From Bradyrhizobium sp. BR 10289 (GTDB lineage Bacteria > Pseudomonadota > Alphaproteobacteria > Rhizobiales > Xanthobacteraceae): DNA of 64,000 nucleotides. The number at the start of each line of letters is the position of its first letter. The stretch's first letter is position 1. The stretch is taken from the NCBI RefSeq assembly GCF_019455385.1, contig NZ_JACOFR010000014.1, positions 62,001 through 126,000 on the forward strand. Direction: 5' to 3'. This document shows, one piece after another, positions 8,847 through 17,761 of this stretch. Below the pieces are notes generated by a model, which had not been told where the DNA came from, did no database searches, and saw only the letters and a list, made by a program, of their open reading frames with translations. Both the position numbers and the translations under genes were made by a program.

Positions 8847-10060
8847 GACTTGCCACCAGCCGGAGCTTGAGCCGTCTGCGGGGCGACCTTGACGCCGACG
8901 CGGGCGCGCTGGATGCCGTTGACGATGACGCGGTCCTCTGCCTTCAGGCCCTCGCGGATCACGCGCAGGCCGTCGTCGAGCGGCCCGAGCACCACGGGTC
9001 GCGCCTCCACGGTATCGTCAGGCTTCACCACGAAGACGATCTTGCGGGACTGGTCGGTCGCGACAGCGACGTCGGGGATCAGCAGCGCCTCGTAAGGCGC
9101 GCTACCGATCAGGCGGACGCGGCCGAACTGGCCGGGCAGGATCGACAGATCGGTGTTCTTGACCACGGCGCGGCTGCGCAGCGTGCCGGTGGAGACGTCG
9201 AGGCGGTTGTCGAGGAAGTTGACGGTGCCCTCATGCGACGGCTTGGTCTCGCCGGCCAGCGTCACCTGCACCGGATTGGCCGTGTCGCGCGAGCTCGGGC
9301 GCTTCCCTTCGAACCACAGCTTGCTGTATTTGATGAAGGTCGTCTCATCCATGTCGAAATAGATATAGATCGGGTCGAGCGCGACGATCGAGGTGAGCAA
9401 CGTCGAGGTGCCGGTGTCGCTGCCCTGCACGAGATTGCCGGGGCTGACGAGATGGCGGCTGACGCGGCCGGTGAGCGGCGCGGTGACATGGGTGAACTCG
9501 ATATTGAGTCGGGCGGCCTTCAGTGCGCCTTCGGCCTGCATTTCCGCCGCATGCGCGGCTTGCAGGGCCTGGCGGCGCTGGTCGACGACCTGCTCGGAGA
9601 CGGCGCTGGTCTGCACCAGGTTGAGGCCACGGTCGAGCTCGCGCTTGGCGAGCTCCACCCTGGCACGCGCGTCGGAGAGCTGGCCGTCGGCCTGCTCGGC
9701 CACCGCCTCGAACGGACGCGGGTCGATCACGTAGAGCAGATCGCCCTGGTGCACGATGGCGCCGTCCTGGAACTCGACCGAGTTGACGAAGCCGCCGACG
9801 CGCGGACGCACCTGCACCTCCTCGACCGCCTCGAAGCGGCCGGTGAACTCGTCCCAATCGGTGACGGTCCGCTTGACCGGCTGGGCGACCGTCACCGGAG
9901 CCGGCGGCGGCGCGGACGCTTGCGAGGTCGGTTGTCCGCAACTGGCGAGAGCGAACGAAGCGACGAGGACGCCTGCTAGTGCGTAATGCCGCGGCCGAAC
10001 GAAGTCGTGCTTTTTGACAAGCGTCCTGGCAAGTCGCTCGCTTCCGTCCGGTTCGGTCAT
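8843..10060 (-). CDS. RND efflux periplasmic adaptor (membrane fusion protein), 405 aa
   Basis: This is an AcrA/MexA-type membrane fusion protein linking the inner-membrane pump to an outer-membrane channel. The signal sequence ends L-A-S-C-G, a lipobox, so the mature protein is probably a lipoprotein. The split lipoyl/barrel-sandwich segments R-P-R-V-G-G-F-V and L-V-S-P-G-N-L-V, with an alpha-hairpin between, have the family order. ATG 10060 is chosen because GAGGA lies nine bases upstream and the signal peptide begins shortly after; the open frame extending further upstream is unlikely to be translated. It is the first gene of a two-gene operon. The divergent 254-bp region upstream carries GGGTA-N6-TACCC (10095-10110), a possible repressor site. 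Confidence 0.94.
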   Translation of the reverse strand: MTEPDGSERLARTLVKKHDFVRPRHYALAGVLVASFALASCGQPTSQASAPPPAPVTVAQPVKRTVTDWDEFTGRFEAVEEVQVRPRVGGFVNSVEFQDGAIVHQGDLLYVIDPRPFEAVAEQADGQLSDARARVELAKRELDRGLNLVQTSAVSEQVVDQRRQALQAAHAAEMQAEGALKAARLNIEFTHVTAPLTGRVSRHLVSPGNLVQGSDTGTSTLLTSIVALDPIYIYFDMDETTFIKYSKLWFEGKRPSSRDTANPVQVTLAGETKPSHEGTVNFLDNRLDVSTGTLRSRAVVKNTDLSILPGQFGRVRLIGSAPYEALLIPDVAVATDQSRKIVFVVKPDDTVEARPVVLGPLDDGLRVIREGLKAEDRVIVNGIQRARVGVKVAPQTAQAPAGGKS

Positions 10061-10094
10061 CCCAGTCCTCGCATCAAAAGCCGCGGAAAAAGCA

Positions 10095-10110
10095 GGGTAC
10101 GCGTTTACCC
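10095..10110. promoter_or_regulatory. Small inverted repeat in divergent promoter region
   Basis: GGGTA-N6-TACCC lies 34 bases upstream of the adaptor start, in the 254-bp intergenic region shared with the divergent alcohol dehydrogenase gene. Its size and spacing would suit a dimeric regulator of the efflux operon. No cognate regulator gene is adjacent, and short palindromes are expected by chance in GC-rich DNA, so this is a weak call. Confidence 0.3.
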
Positions 10111-10314
10111 GCGGGCGTCCCAACATGGGTGGAGTTGATGAACAGTTCAAGACCAAAGCGCGCGCAGAACTCGGAGCGACGCCCTGGCCGGATGGCGGGT
10201 TGACAGCGGTGGGAGCGTTCGAGAGCGGCCAGCGTCTTCGCACATGACTGATACGGCGGGCTCGGCTAGACTTGCCCGACAAGAACGAAGACGAATTGTC
10301 CGGGGAGGACAGGC

Positions 10315-11469
10315 GTGCACCAGGGACGTGTCGTTTACGGCGCGATCGAGGAGGTCGTGTTCGGCCATCCTGCAGCCGGGGCCATCTGCGCGCAGATGGA
10401 CCGGCTGGGAACGCGCCGCGCTTTCCTGATGGTGTCGGGGACGCTGAACCGAGAAACCGACGAGATCACGAAAATCCAGGATGCGCTCGGCACGCGCTGC
10501 ACGGGCCTGTTCGACGCGATGCCGGCACATACGCCGCGCGAGGCGGTGATCGCGGCGACCCATGCAGCCCGAGAGGCAGGCGCCGACCTGATCGTCACGG
10601 TCGGCGGTGGCTCGATCACCGACGGCGCCAAAGCCGTGCAGCTCTGTCTCGCCAATGGCATCGACGACGTCGCAGGTATCGAGCGCATTCGCGTGCACAA
10701 GGGCGTCGCGCCGGAGATGATCGCCCCTCACGTGCGCCAGATCAGCGTGCCGACCACGATCGCCGGCGGCGAGTTCTCGTCGATTGCGGGCGTCACCGAC
10801 CGCAGCACCAACGTGAAGCAGATGCTGCGGCATCCACTCGCCGTGCCGCGCGCGACCATCCTCGATCCAGGCATCACCGTGTACACGCCGGAATGGCTGT
10901 TCCTCTCCACCGGCATCCGTGCCGTCGACCATTGCGTCGAGGCGATCTGCTCGCGCGAGACGCACCCTTACGCCGACGCCCAATCGGTGAAAGGCCTCGC
11001 CATGCTCGCCGACGCGCTGCCGCGTGTGAAGGCCGATCCTGCCGACCTCGACGCGCGCATGGATGCGCAGATCGGGACCTGGCTCTCGATGGGCGCACTC
11101 GCGGCCGGCGTTCCCATGGGCGCGAGCCACGGCATCGGCTACGTGCTCGGCGCCGCCTTCGACGTGCCGCACGGCCACACGTCCTGCGTCATGCTGCCGG
11201 CGGTGATGCGCTGGAACGCGCGCGACAATGCCGAACGCCAGGTGGTCGTCGCCGCCGCCATGGGTTATCCCGGCCATGACGCTGCCGACGTGCTCGACGC
11301 CTTCATCCGCTCGCTCGGCATGCCGCGCAGCCTCTCGGACGTGCACGTCTCGCCGGAGCATTTCGACACGATCGCCGAACAGGCGATGCGCACGCCATGG
11401 GTACCTCGCAACCCGCGCAGGATCGACGGCCCCGCCGACATCAAAGAAATCCTGCGTCTCGCCGCATGA
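10315..11469 (+). CDS. Iron-containing alcohol dehydrogenase / maleylacetate reductase-like, 384 aa
   Basis: This is a group-III (Fe-ADH) NAD(P)-dependent dehydrogenase. The dinucleotide-binding signature V-G-G-G-S-I-T-D-G-A-K-A occurs near residue 100. Metal-ligand histidines are seen in A-V-D-H-C-V-E-A and in S-H-G-I-G-Y-V-L-G-A-A-F-D-V-P-H-G-H. The latter P-H-G-H segment is typical of the maleylacetate reductase and related branches. The start is GTG, nine bases after GGGGAGGAC. It precedes an acyl-CoA synthetase by 17 bases, then a peptide-type ABC importer, all on the plus strand, so it probably oxidises or reduces an intermediate of the imported compound. The exact substrate is unknown. 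Confidence 0.9.
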   Translation: MHQGRVVYGAIEEVVFGHPAAGAICAQMDRLGTRRAFLMVSGTLNRETDEITKIQDALGTRCTGLFDAMPAHTPREAVIAATHAAREAGADLIVTVGGGSITDGAKAVQLCLANGIDDVAGIERIRVHKGVAPEMIAPHVRQISVPTTIAGGEFSSIAGVTDRSTNVKQMLRHPLAVPRATILDPGITVYTPEWLFLSTGIRAVDHCVEAICSRETHPYADAQSVKGLAMLADALPRVKADPADLDARMDAQIGTWLSMGALAAGVPMGASHGIGYVLGAAFDVPHGHTSCVMLPAVMRWNARDNAERQVVVAAAMGYPGHDAADVLDAFIRSLGMPRSLSDVHVSPEHFDTIAEQAMRTPWVPRNPRRIDGPADIKEILRLAA

Positions 11470-11486
11470 TCCAAGCCGGAGGATAG

Positions 11487-13037
11487 ATGTACACTGGTCA
11501 CCATGCCCGCCTGCGCCCGCTGCAGCCCGCCTTCATCATGGCGGCGACCGGCGAGGCCGTCACCTATCGCGAGCTGGAGGCACGCAGCAATCGGCTCGCG
11601 CATCTGTTCCGCAAGCACGGCCTGAAGCGACGCGACCATTATTCGATCTTCATGGAGAACAATTCGCGCTATCTCGAGGCCTGCGGCGCGGGTGAGCGGT
11701 CCGGGCTGTACTACACCTGCATCAACTCCTTCCTGACGCCGGGCGAGCTTGCCTATCTGCTCGTCAACAGCCAGTCGAAGATCCTGATCACGTCGGCCGC
11801 GAAGCTCGACATCGCGCGCGAGGCGATCAAGGTCTGTCCCGACGTCAAGCTCTGCATCGTCGCCGACGGCCCCGGCGAGAGCGAGCGCATCGTCGGTCTC
11901 GCGGATGTCACTGCCGATCTGCCGAAGACGCCAATTGCAGACGAATGGCTCGGCACGGCAATGCTCTATTCATCGGGCACGACGGGCCGACCAAAGGGCA
12001 TTTTACGGCCGCTGCCGGATGAGCCGCCACAACACAATCTGCCGCTGTTCGATTTCCTGACCAAGCTCTGGCACTACCGCGAGGGCATGGTCTATTTGTC
12101 GCCGGCTCCGCTCTATCACTCGGCGCCGCAAGCTGCCGTGAACCTCACGATCCGCATGGGCGGCACCGTCATCATCATGGAGACATTCGATCCGGAACGT
12201 TATCTCCAACTGGTCCAGCAATGGAGCATCACCCACACCCAGCTGGTGCCGACGATGTTTTCGCGGATGCTGAAGCTGCCGAAGGAGGTGCGAGAGCGTT
12301 ACGATCTGTCCTCCCTGGAGATCGCGATCCACGCCGCCGCGCCCTGCCCCGCGCTGGTCAAGGACGACATGATCAAATGGTGGGGGCCGATCATCCACGA
12401 ATATTACGGCGCGACCGAAGGCCTCGGCTTCACCGCCTGCGACAGCAAGGAGTGGCTCAGCCATCGCGGCACGGTCGGCAAGGTGCTGCTCGGCGACCTC
12501 CACATTCTCGACGAAGACATGAAGCCCTGCCCGACCGGCACGCCGGGCCAGGTCTGGTTCAAGACGGGATCGCCGTTCGAATATTTCAACGATCCTGAAA
12601 AGACCAGGGAAGCGCGCTCGGCGGACGGCAGCATGAGCACGGTCGGCGACGTCGGCTATGTCGATGAGGACCGCTTCCTGTACCTCACCGATCGCGCGAC
12701 CTTCATGATCATCTCGGGCGGGGTGAACATCTATCCGCAGGAATGCGAGAATCTGCTGATCACCCATCCGAAGGTCGCCGATGCCGCGGTGTTCGGCGTG
12801 CCCAATCCCGATCTCGGCGAGGAAGTGAAGGCGGTGGTGCAGCCGATGCCCGGCGTGGTGCCGGGACCCGCACTCGCCGAAGAGCTGATCGCGTTTTGCG
12901 GCCAATCGCTGTCGCGGCAGAAGGTGCCGCGCTCGGTCGATTTCGAGAAAGAGCTGCCGCGGCTGCCGACGGGGAAGCTGTACAAGCGGCTGCTGCGGGA
13001 CCGGTACTGGGGGAGCAAGACATCAAGGATTGTGTGA
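11487..13037 (+). CDS. AMP-forming acyl-CoA synthetase, 516 aa
   Basis: This is an adenylate-forming ligase that activates a carboxylic acid to its CoA thioester. The AMP-binding P-loop Y-S-S-G-T-T-G-R-P-K-G occurs at about residue 155, Y-Y-G-A-T-E-G at about 308, the hinge region G-D-V-G-Y-V-D-E-D at about 390, and the C-terminal catalytic lysine in the segment L-P-T-G-K-L-Y near residue 500. It resembles long-chain/FadD-like ligases of rhizobia, but the acid is not predictable. ATG 11487 follows CCGGAGGATAG. Lying between the alcohol dehydrogenase and the peptide-type ABC importer, it may activate the acid produced from the imported compound (inference). Confidence 0.93.
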   Translation: MYTGHHARLRPLQPAFIMAATGEAVTYRELEARSNRLAHLFRKHGLKRRDHYSIFMENNSRYLEACGAGERSGLYYTCINSFLTPGELAYLLVNSQSKILITSAAKLDIAREAIKVCPDVKLCIVADGPGESERIVGLADVTADLPKTPIADEWLGTAMLYSSGTTGRPKGILRPLPDEPPQHNLPLFDFLTKLWHYREGMVYLSPAPLYHSAPQAAVNLTIRMGGTVIIMETFDPERYLQLVQQWSITHTQLVPTMFSRMLKLPKEVRERYDLSSLEIAIHAAAPCPALVKDDMIKWWGPIIHEYYGATEGLGFTACDSKEWLSHRGTVGKVLLGDLHILDEDMKPCPTGTPGQVWFKTGSPFEYFNDPEKTREARSADGSMSTVGDVGYVDEDRFLYLTDRATFMIISGGVNIYPQECENLLITHPKVADAAVFGVPNPDLGEEVKAVVQPMPGVVPGPALAEELIAFCGQSLSRQKVPRSVDFEKELPRLPTGKLYKRLLRDRYWGSKTSRIV

Positions 13038-13049
13038 GAGGCTCTTCGC

Positions 13050-13074
13050 CTCTCCCCGCGTGCGGGGCGAGGGA
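13050..13074. repeat. Short hairpin related to repeat family E
   Basis: CCTCTCCCCGCGTGCGGGGC followed by GAGGG just past the synthetase stop matches the arms of the family E element at 46255-46378. It could act as a transcript 3' hairpin but has no T-run. The rest of the 237-bp gap to the next gene holds no recognisable coding sequence and presumably the promoter of the ABC importer. Confidence 0.45.
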
Positions 13075-13274
13075 GCGCATTTTCGTTGCGGCGACAAGCA
13101 ACGCACTTCACTTCTTCGCACCTGCACTCTCACATCGTGAGAGAAGCCCCTGCGGCCTTCCGTCATCCGAATTGTCGAGAGTGTGGGCGACCTTGCCGGT
13201 TGCCTCGCTGTGCGGGCGTCGCTATCGTCCTGACAAACAGGCCGTAAATGGCTGATGTCCAGGGAGGACCGAGG

Positions 13275-14873
13275 ATGCGGAGCGTGTGGGCGCTCGCCGC
13301 GACGGCGGCGCTGTCTTTGCTGGCGTTTTCGACCGTGACGTTCGCCGGCGAGCCCAAGCAGGGCGGGATCCTGCGGATGTATCACCGCGACAGCCCCGGC
13401 AACGCCTCGATCCATGAAGGCGCGACCTACTCGCTCAATGTTCCCTTCATGCCCGTGTTCAACAACCTCGTCATCTACAAGCAGGACGAGGCGCAGAACC
13501 GGATGGATAACATTGTCCCCGAGCTCGCCGAGAGCTGGGCCTGGGTCAATGACAACAAGACGCTGACCTTCAAGCTGCGCCAGGGGGTGAAATGGCATGA
13601 CGGCAAGCCGTTCAGCTCCGCCGACGTGAAGTGCACCTTCGACATGCTGATGGGCAAGTCGCAGCAGAAGTTCCGGCAGAACCCGCGCAAGAGCTGGTAC
13701 GATCAGGTCAATGACGTCTCGACCAACGGCGACTTCGAGGTGTCGTTCAATCTGAAGCGGCCGCAGCCGTCGCTGCTGGCGCTGCTCGCCTCCGGCTACA
13801 CCCCGGTCTATCCCTGCCACGTCTCGCCCGGCGACATGCGCACGCATCCGATCGGCACCGGCCCGTTCAAATTCGTCGAGTTCAAGGCCAATGAATCGAT
13901 CAAGCTGACGCGGAACACCGATTACTGGCGCAAGGGCCGGCCCTATCTCGACGGCATTGAGTTCACCATCATCCCAAACCGCTCGACCGCGATCCTCGCC
14001 TTCGTTGCCGGCAAGTTCGACATGGCGTTCCCGACCGAGGTGAGCATTCCACTGCTCAAGGACGTCAAATCGCAGGCGCCGAACGCCGTCTGCGTGGTCG
14101 AGCCCAACAATGTCGCGACCAACATCATCGTCAATTCGTCGGCGCCGCCATTCGACAACATCGACATCCGCCGCGCCATGGCGCTGTCGCTCGATCGCAA
14201 GGCCTTCATCTCGATCATGTTCGAGGGCCAGGGCGATGTCGGCGGCACCATGCTGCCGCCGCCGAACGGGCTGTGGGGCATGCCGAAGGAGATGCTGGAG
14301 ACCATTCCGGGCTACGGCCCCGACGTCAACGCCAACCGCGACGAAGCCAGGAAGCTGATGCAGAAGGCCGGCTACGGGCCGGACAAACACCTCGCCGTCA
14401 AAGTCTCGACCCGCAACATCCCGGTCTATCGCGATCCCGCGGTGATCCTGATCGACCAGCTCAAGAGCATCTATATCGACGGCGAGCTCGACGTGGTCGA
14501 GACCGCCAACTGGTTCCCGAAGATCGCGCGCAAGGATTACATGCTCGGGCTGAACCTGACCGGCAACGCCGTCGACGATCCCGACCAGTCCTTCTACGAG
14601 AATTATTCCTGCGGCTCCGAGCGCAACTACACCAATTACTGCAACAAGGAGATCGAGAAGCTGTTCGACGTGCAGTCGCAGGAGACCGATATCGCCAAAC
14701 GCAAGAAACTGGTGTGGGACATCGACAAGAAGTTGCAGGAGGACGTGGCCCGCCCGATCATTTTTCACGCGCGCACCGGAAGCTGCTGGCAGCCTTATGT
14801 GAAGGGCGTGACTGTCATGTCCAACAGCTCGTATAATGGGTACCGGTACGAAGACGTTTGGATGGACAAGTAG
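13275..14873 (+). CDS. Peptide/nickel-type ABC transporter substrate-binding protein, 532 aa
   Basis: This is a family-5 extracellular solute-binding protein (DppA/OppA/NikA type). The signal peptide runs from the start to about T-F-A-G-E at residue 25. It is followed by P-K-Q-G-G-I-L-R, and then the typical N-V-P-F-M-P-V-F-N-N-L-V and L-A-E-S-W segments. ATG 13275 is chosen because GGGAGGA lies just upstream and it begins the signal peptide; an in-frame ATG at 13248 has no such site. It heads a complete five-gene importer (binding protein, two permeases, two ATPases). Members of this family bind peptides, opines, nickel or glycosides; the neighbouring acyl-CoA synthetase and dehydrogenase suggest the ligand is a carbon source. 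Confidence 0.94.
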   Translation: MRSVWALAATAALSLLAFSTVTFAGEPKQGGILRMYHRDSPGNASIHEGATYSLNVPFMPVFNNLVIYKQDEAQNRMDNIVPELAESWAWVNDNKTLTFKLRQGVKWHDGKPFSSADVKCTFDMLMGKSQQKFRQNPRKSWYDQVNDVSTNGDFEVSFNLKRPQPSLLALLASGYTPVYPCHVSPGDMRTHPIGTGPFKFVEFKANESIKLTRNTDYWRKGRPYLDGIEFTIIPNRSTAILAFVAGKFDMAFPTEVSIPLLKDVKSQAPNAVCVVEPNNVATNIIVNSSAPPFDNIDIRRAMALSLDRKAFISIMFEGQGDVGGTMLPPPNGLWGMPKEMLETIPGYGPDVNANRDEARKLMQKAGYGPDKHLAVKVSTRNIPVYRDPAVILIDQLKSIYIDGELDVVETANWFPKIARKDYMLGLNLTGNAVDDPDQSFYENYSCGSERNYTNYCNKEIEKLFDVQSQETDIAKRKKLVWDIDKKLQEDVARPIIFHARTGSCWQPYVKGVTVMSNSSYNGYRYEDVWMDK

Positions 14874-14903
14874 CGCGCTGACGGTCTTACGGGAGGGCGC
14901 GGG

Positions 14904-15851
14904 ATGTTTGCCTATCTGGTGCGGCGCCTGTTCCTGATGCTCGTGACCCTGTTCGGGATCTCGGTCGTCATCTTCTTCCTGCTGCGCATCGTGCCCGGCA
15001 ACATCGTCGACATCCTGTTCGCCGCCGCCGGCTATGTCGATCCCGCCGACAAGGCCAATCTGGAGAAGGAGCTCGGCATCGACCGGCCGCTGATCGTGCA
15101 ATATTGGCACTGGATCAGCGGTTTTCTGCGCGGCGATTTCGGTTACTCCTATGTCTCGGAGAAACCGGCGCTGCAGGAGATTCTCCCGCGCATTCCGATC
15201 ACGGCGCGGCTCGCGGGTCTCGCGCTGCTGTTCTCGGCTTCCATCGGCATTCCCCTGGGCGTCATCAGCGCGGTGAAGCAGGGCACGCGGCTCGATTACG
15301 CGCTGCGCGTCGTCAGCCTCAGCGGATTGTCGCTACCCTCGTTCTGGCTCGGCCTGCTGATCCTCACCGCGTCGGTGGCCATGTTTGGCCAGATCCCGAT
15401 CTTCAACCCGAATCCGCAGACCTGGCTCGAGGCGTTCGCGACCTATGCCGTGCCGGCCGCCGCCGTCGGCTTCCGCAGCGCCGCGCTGACCATGCGCATC
15501 ACGCGCTCCTCGATGCTGGAGGTGCTGCGGCAGGATTATATCCGTACCGCGCGGGCCAAGGGCGCCTCCGATGCCGCCGTGAACTATCACCACGCGCTCA
15601 AGAACGCGATCCTGCCCGTCATCACCGTGATCGGCATCGAGGCTGCGTTCCTGATCGGCGGCCTGATCGTCACCGAGACCGTGTTCAACATCCCCGGCGT
15701 CGCGCGCTTCCTGGTCGAGGCGATCCGCTGGCGCGATTATCCGATCGTGCAGAACCTCGTGATGTTCATCGCGGTGGTCGTGGTCAGCGCGAATTTTATA
15801 GTCGACATGCTCTACGCGGTGTTCGATCCGCGGATCAGATACACGGATTAG
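14904..15851 (+). CDS. Peptide-type ABC transporter permease, DppB/OppB family, 315 aa
   Basis: This is the first inner-membrane permease of the importer. It starts M-F-A-Y-L-V-R-R-L-F with one long N-terminal hydrophobic helix and six predicted spans in total. The conserved cytoplasmic coupling (EAA-type) segment D-Y-I-R-T-A-R-A-K-G occurs at about residue 210. The ATG follows GGGAGGGCGCGGG. It lies 30 bases after the binding-protein gene and 9 bases before the second permease. Confidence 0.95.
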   Translation: MFAYLVRRLFLMLVTLFGISVVIFFLLRIVPGNIVDILFAAAGYVDPADKANLEKELGIDRPLIVQYWHWISGFLRGDFGYSYVSEKPALQEILPRIPITARLAGLALLFSASIGIPLGVISAVKQGTRLDYALRVVSLSGLSLPSFWLGLLILTASVAMFGQIPIFNPNPQTWLEAFATYAVPAAAVGFRSAALTMRITRSSMLEVLRQDYIRTARAKGASDAAVNYHHALKNAILPVITVIGIEAAFLIGGLIVTETVFNIPGVARFLVEAIRWRDYPIVQNLVMFIAVVVVSANFIVDMLYAVFDPRIRYTD

Positions 15852-15860
15852 GAGAAGCGT

Positions 15861-16754
15861 TTGGCCGCGATCGACTATGACCTTGAACTGAGACGCGCCG
15901 GGGCGCATGCGACCGGGGGGTGGCGGCGCGTGCTGTTTTTGGCGCAGCGGCATGTGCTGGGCGCGGCCGGGCTCGTCATCATGACGCTGTTCGTGCTCAC
16001 CGCGATCTTTGCCGATTTCATCGCGCGCTATGACCCCCTCACGGTCGACTCCGCGCGCGCGCTGGCGCGGCCGAGCCTGGCGCACTGGATGGGCACGGAT
16101 TCGTTCGGCCGCGACGTGTTCAGCCGCATCATCCACGGCGCGCGCATTTCGCTCGCCGTCGGCATCGGCTCGACCGCGCTCGGCGGCAGCATCGGCGTCA
16201 TCGTCGGCCTCACCTCCGGCTATCTCTCCGGCTGGGTCGACCTCGTATTCCAGCGCGTCTCCGACATTCTGCAGGCGCTGCCGCTGCTGGTGCTGGCCCT
16301 GATCATGACCGCGGCGCTCGGCCCGTCGCTGCCGAACGTCATCATTGCCATCGCCATTCCGCTGATCCCGACCGTGTCGCGTGTCATCCGCGCCAACACG
16401 CTGGCGCTGCGGGAGCAGCCGTTCGTCGAGGCCGCCAAGTCGATCGGCATGAGCGAGGTGCGCATCGCGCTCCGCCACGTGCTGCCGAACACGCTGGCGC
16501 CGCTGATCGTGCTGGCAACCGCGCAGCTCGGGTCCACGATCCTCACCGAAGCGTCCCTCTCCTTCCTCGGCCTCGGCATCCCCGAGCCTTATCCGTCATG
16601 GGGCCGCATGCTGTCGGAATCCGCCGCCGAATATGTCCGCACCGCGCCGTGGCTGGTGATCTTTCCGGGCATCGCCATCAGCCTCGCCGTGTTCGGCGCC
16701 AATCTGTTCGGCGACGCCCTGCGTGACATCCTCGATCCCCGGCAGCGCGGCTGA
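15861..16754 (+). CDS. Peptide-type ABC transporter permease, DppC/OppC family, 297 aa
   Basis: This is the second permease of the importer, with an N-terminal cytoplasmic tail, six spans and the coupling segment F-V-E-A-A-K-S-I-G at about residue 190. The conserved loop H-W-M-G-T-D-S-F-G-R-D-V-F-S-R occurs at about residue 75, diagnostic for DppC-type permeases. The start is TTG at 15861, seven bases after GGAG and immediately after the previous stop; no better-placed ATG exists before the conserved region. It overlaps the next gene by one base. Confidence 0.95.
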   Translation: MAAIDYDLELRRAGAHATGGWRRVLFLAQRHVLGAAGLVIMTLFVLTAIFADFIARYDPLTVDSARALARPSLAHWMGTDSFGRDVFSRIIHGARISLAVGIGSTALGGSIGVIVGLTSGYLSGWVDLVFQRVSDILQALPLLVLALIMTAALGPSLPNVIIAIAIPLIPTVSRVIRANTLALREQPFVEAAKSIGMSEVRIALRHVLPNTLAPLIVLATAQLGSTILTEASLSFLGLGIPEPYPSWGRMLSESAAEYVRTAPWLVIFPGIAISLAVFGANLFGDALRDILDPRQRG

Positions 16755-17761
16755 TGGCTGATAAATCCGATCTCGTGCTCGAGGTGAAGAACCTGAAGAC
16801 GGTGTTCTTCACCAATTCCGGCCTGTTCAAGGCCGTCGACGACGTCTCCTTCACCGTGAGGCGAGGCGAGACGCTGGCCATCGTCGGTGAATCCGGCTGC
16901 GGCAAGAGCGTGACGGCGCTGTCGCTGATGCGGCTGGTGCCCGATCCGCCGGGCCGCATCGTCGGCGGCTCTGTTACCCTCGAAGGCAGAGATCTGCTGG
17001 CGCTGGATGAAGCCCAGATGCGTGCTGTCCGAGGCAACCGCATCTCCATGATCTTTCAGGAGCCGATGACCTCGCTCAATCCGGTGATGCGGATCGGCGA
17101 CCAGATCGTCGAGGCCGCGCGGCTGCATCGCAATCTGTCGACCAGGGACGCTCAGACCATCGCGGTCGAGATGCTGCGGCTGGTGCGCATTCCCGAGCCG
17201 GCGCGGCGTGCGCGAGACTATCCGCATCAGCTCTCCGGCGGCATGCGCCAGCGCGCGATGATCGCGATGGCGCTGGCGTGCCGGCCGGCGCTGCTGATCG
17301 CGGACGAGCCGACCACCGCGCTCGACGTCACCATTCAGGCGCAGATCCTGGCGCTGATCCTCGATCTCCAGAAGGAGCTCGGCACCGGACTCGTGCTGAT
17401 CACGCATGATCTCGGCGTCGTCGCACAGACCGCGCAGCGCGTGATCGTGATGTATGCGGGGCGGAAGGTCGAGGAAGCCAGCGTCGAGGCGCTGTTCGTC
17501 GCGCCGAAGCATCCTTATACGCGCGGATTGATGGCCTCGATCCCGGCCGTGCCTGCATCCGGCGTCGCGGCACAGGAGCGGCTGAACGAGATCCCCGGCA
17601 CCGTGCCGTCGTTGGTGCGGTTGCCTACAGGCTGCGCCTTCGCGCCGCGCTGCAAGCTCGCAGTCAAGCGCTGCGAGGCCGAATATCCACCGCTCGCCGA
17701 TTGGGGCGGCGGCCATCTCGCCGCCTGCTGGCGCGCGGCCGAAGTTGCGGAGGTGGCATGA
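16754..17761 (+). CDS. Peptide-type ABC transporter ATP-binding protein, DppD/OppD family, 335 aa
   Basis: This is the first ATPase of the importer. Walker A is G-E-S-G-C-G-K-S, the signature L-S-G-G-M-R-Q-R, and Walker B L-L-I-A-D-E-P-T-T-A-L-D. A C-terminal oligopeptide-transporter extension carries the Cys motif C-A-F-A-P-R-C-K-L-A-V-K-R-C, which in the family forms a regulatory or iron-sulfur/structural site. TGA of the preceding permease and ATG of this gene share one base, and the next ATPase begins within its end (ATGA). Confidence 0.96.
   Translation: MADKSDLVLEVKNLKTVFFTNSGLFKAVDDVSFTVRRGETLAIVGESGCGKSVTALSLMRLVPDPPGRIVGGSVTLEGRDLLALDEAQMRAVRGNRISMIFQEPMTSLNPVMRIGDQIVEAARLHRNLSTRDAQTIAVEMLRLVRIPEPARRARDYPHQLSGGMRQRAMIAMALACRPALLIADEPTTALDVTIQAQILALILDLQKELGTGLVLITHDLGVVAQTAQRVIVMYAGRKVEEASVEALFVAPKHPYTRGLMASIPAVPASGVAAQERLNEIPGTVPSLVRLPTGCAFAPRCKLAVKRCEAEYPPLADWGGGHLAACWRAAEVAEVA

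Noticed and set aside
10061..10282. 74-residue extension of the RND adaptor
   Set aside because: A lipobox signal peptide and GAGGA site define the ATG at 10060; the extension lacks family similarity.
13023..15110. Long open frame on the minus strand (about 695 codons)
   Set aside because: It is antisense to the peptide-binding protein and first permease, whose motifs and spacing are convincing. The translated composition (Asp/Val/Gly/Arg-rich, no domain) is typical of GC-rich shadow frames.
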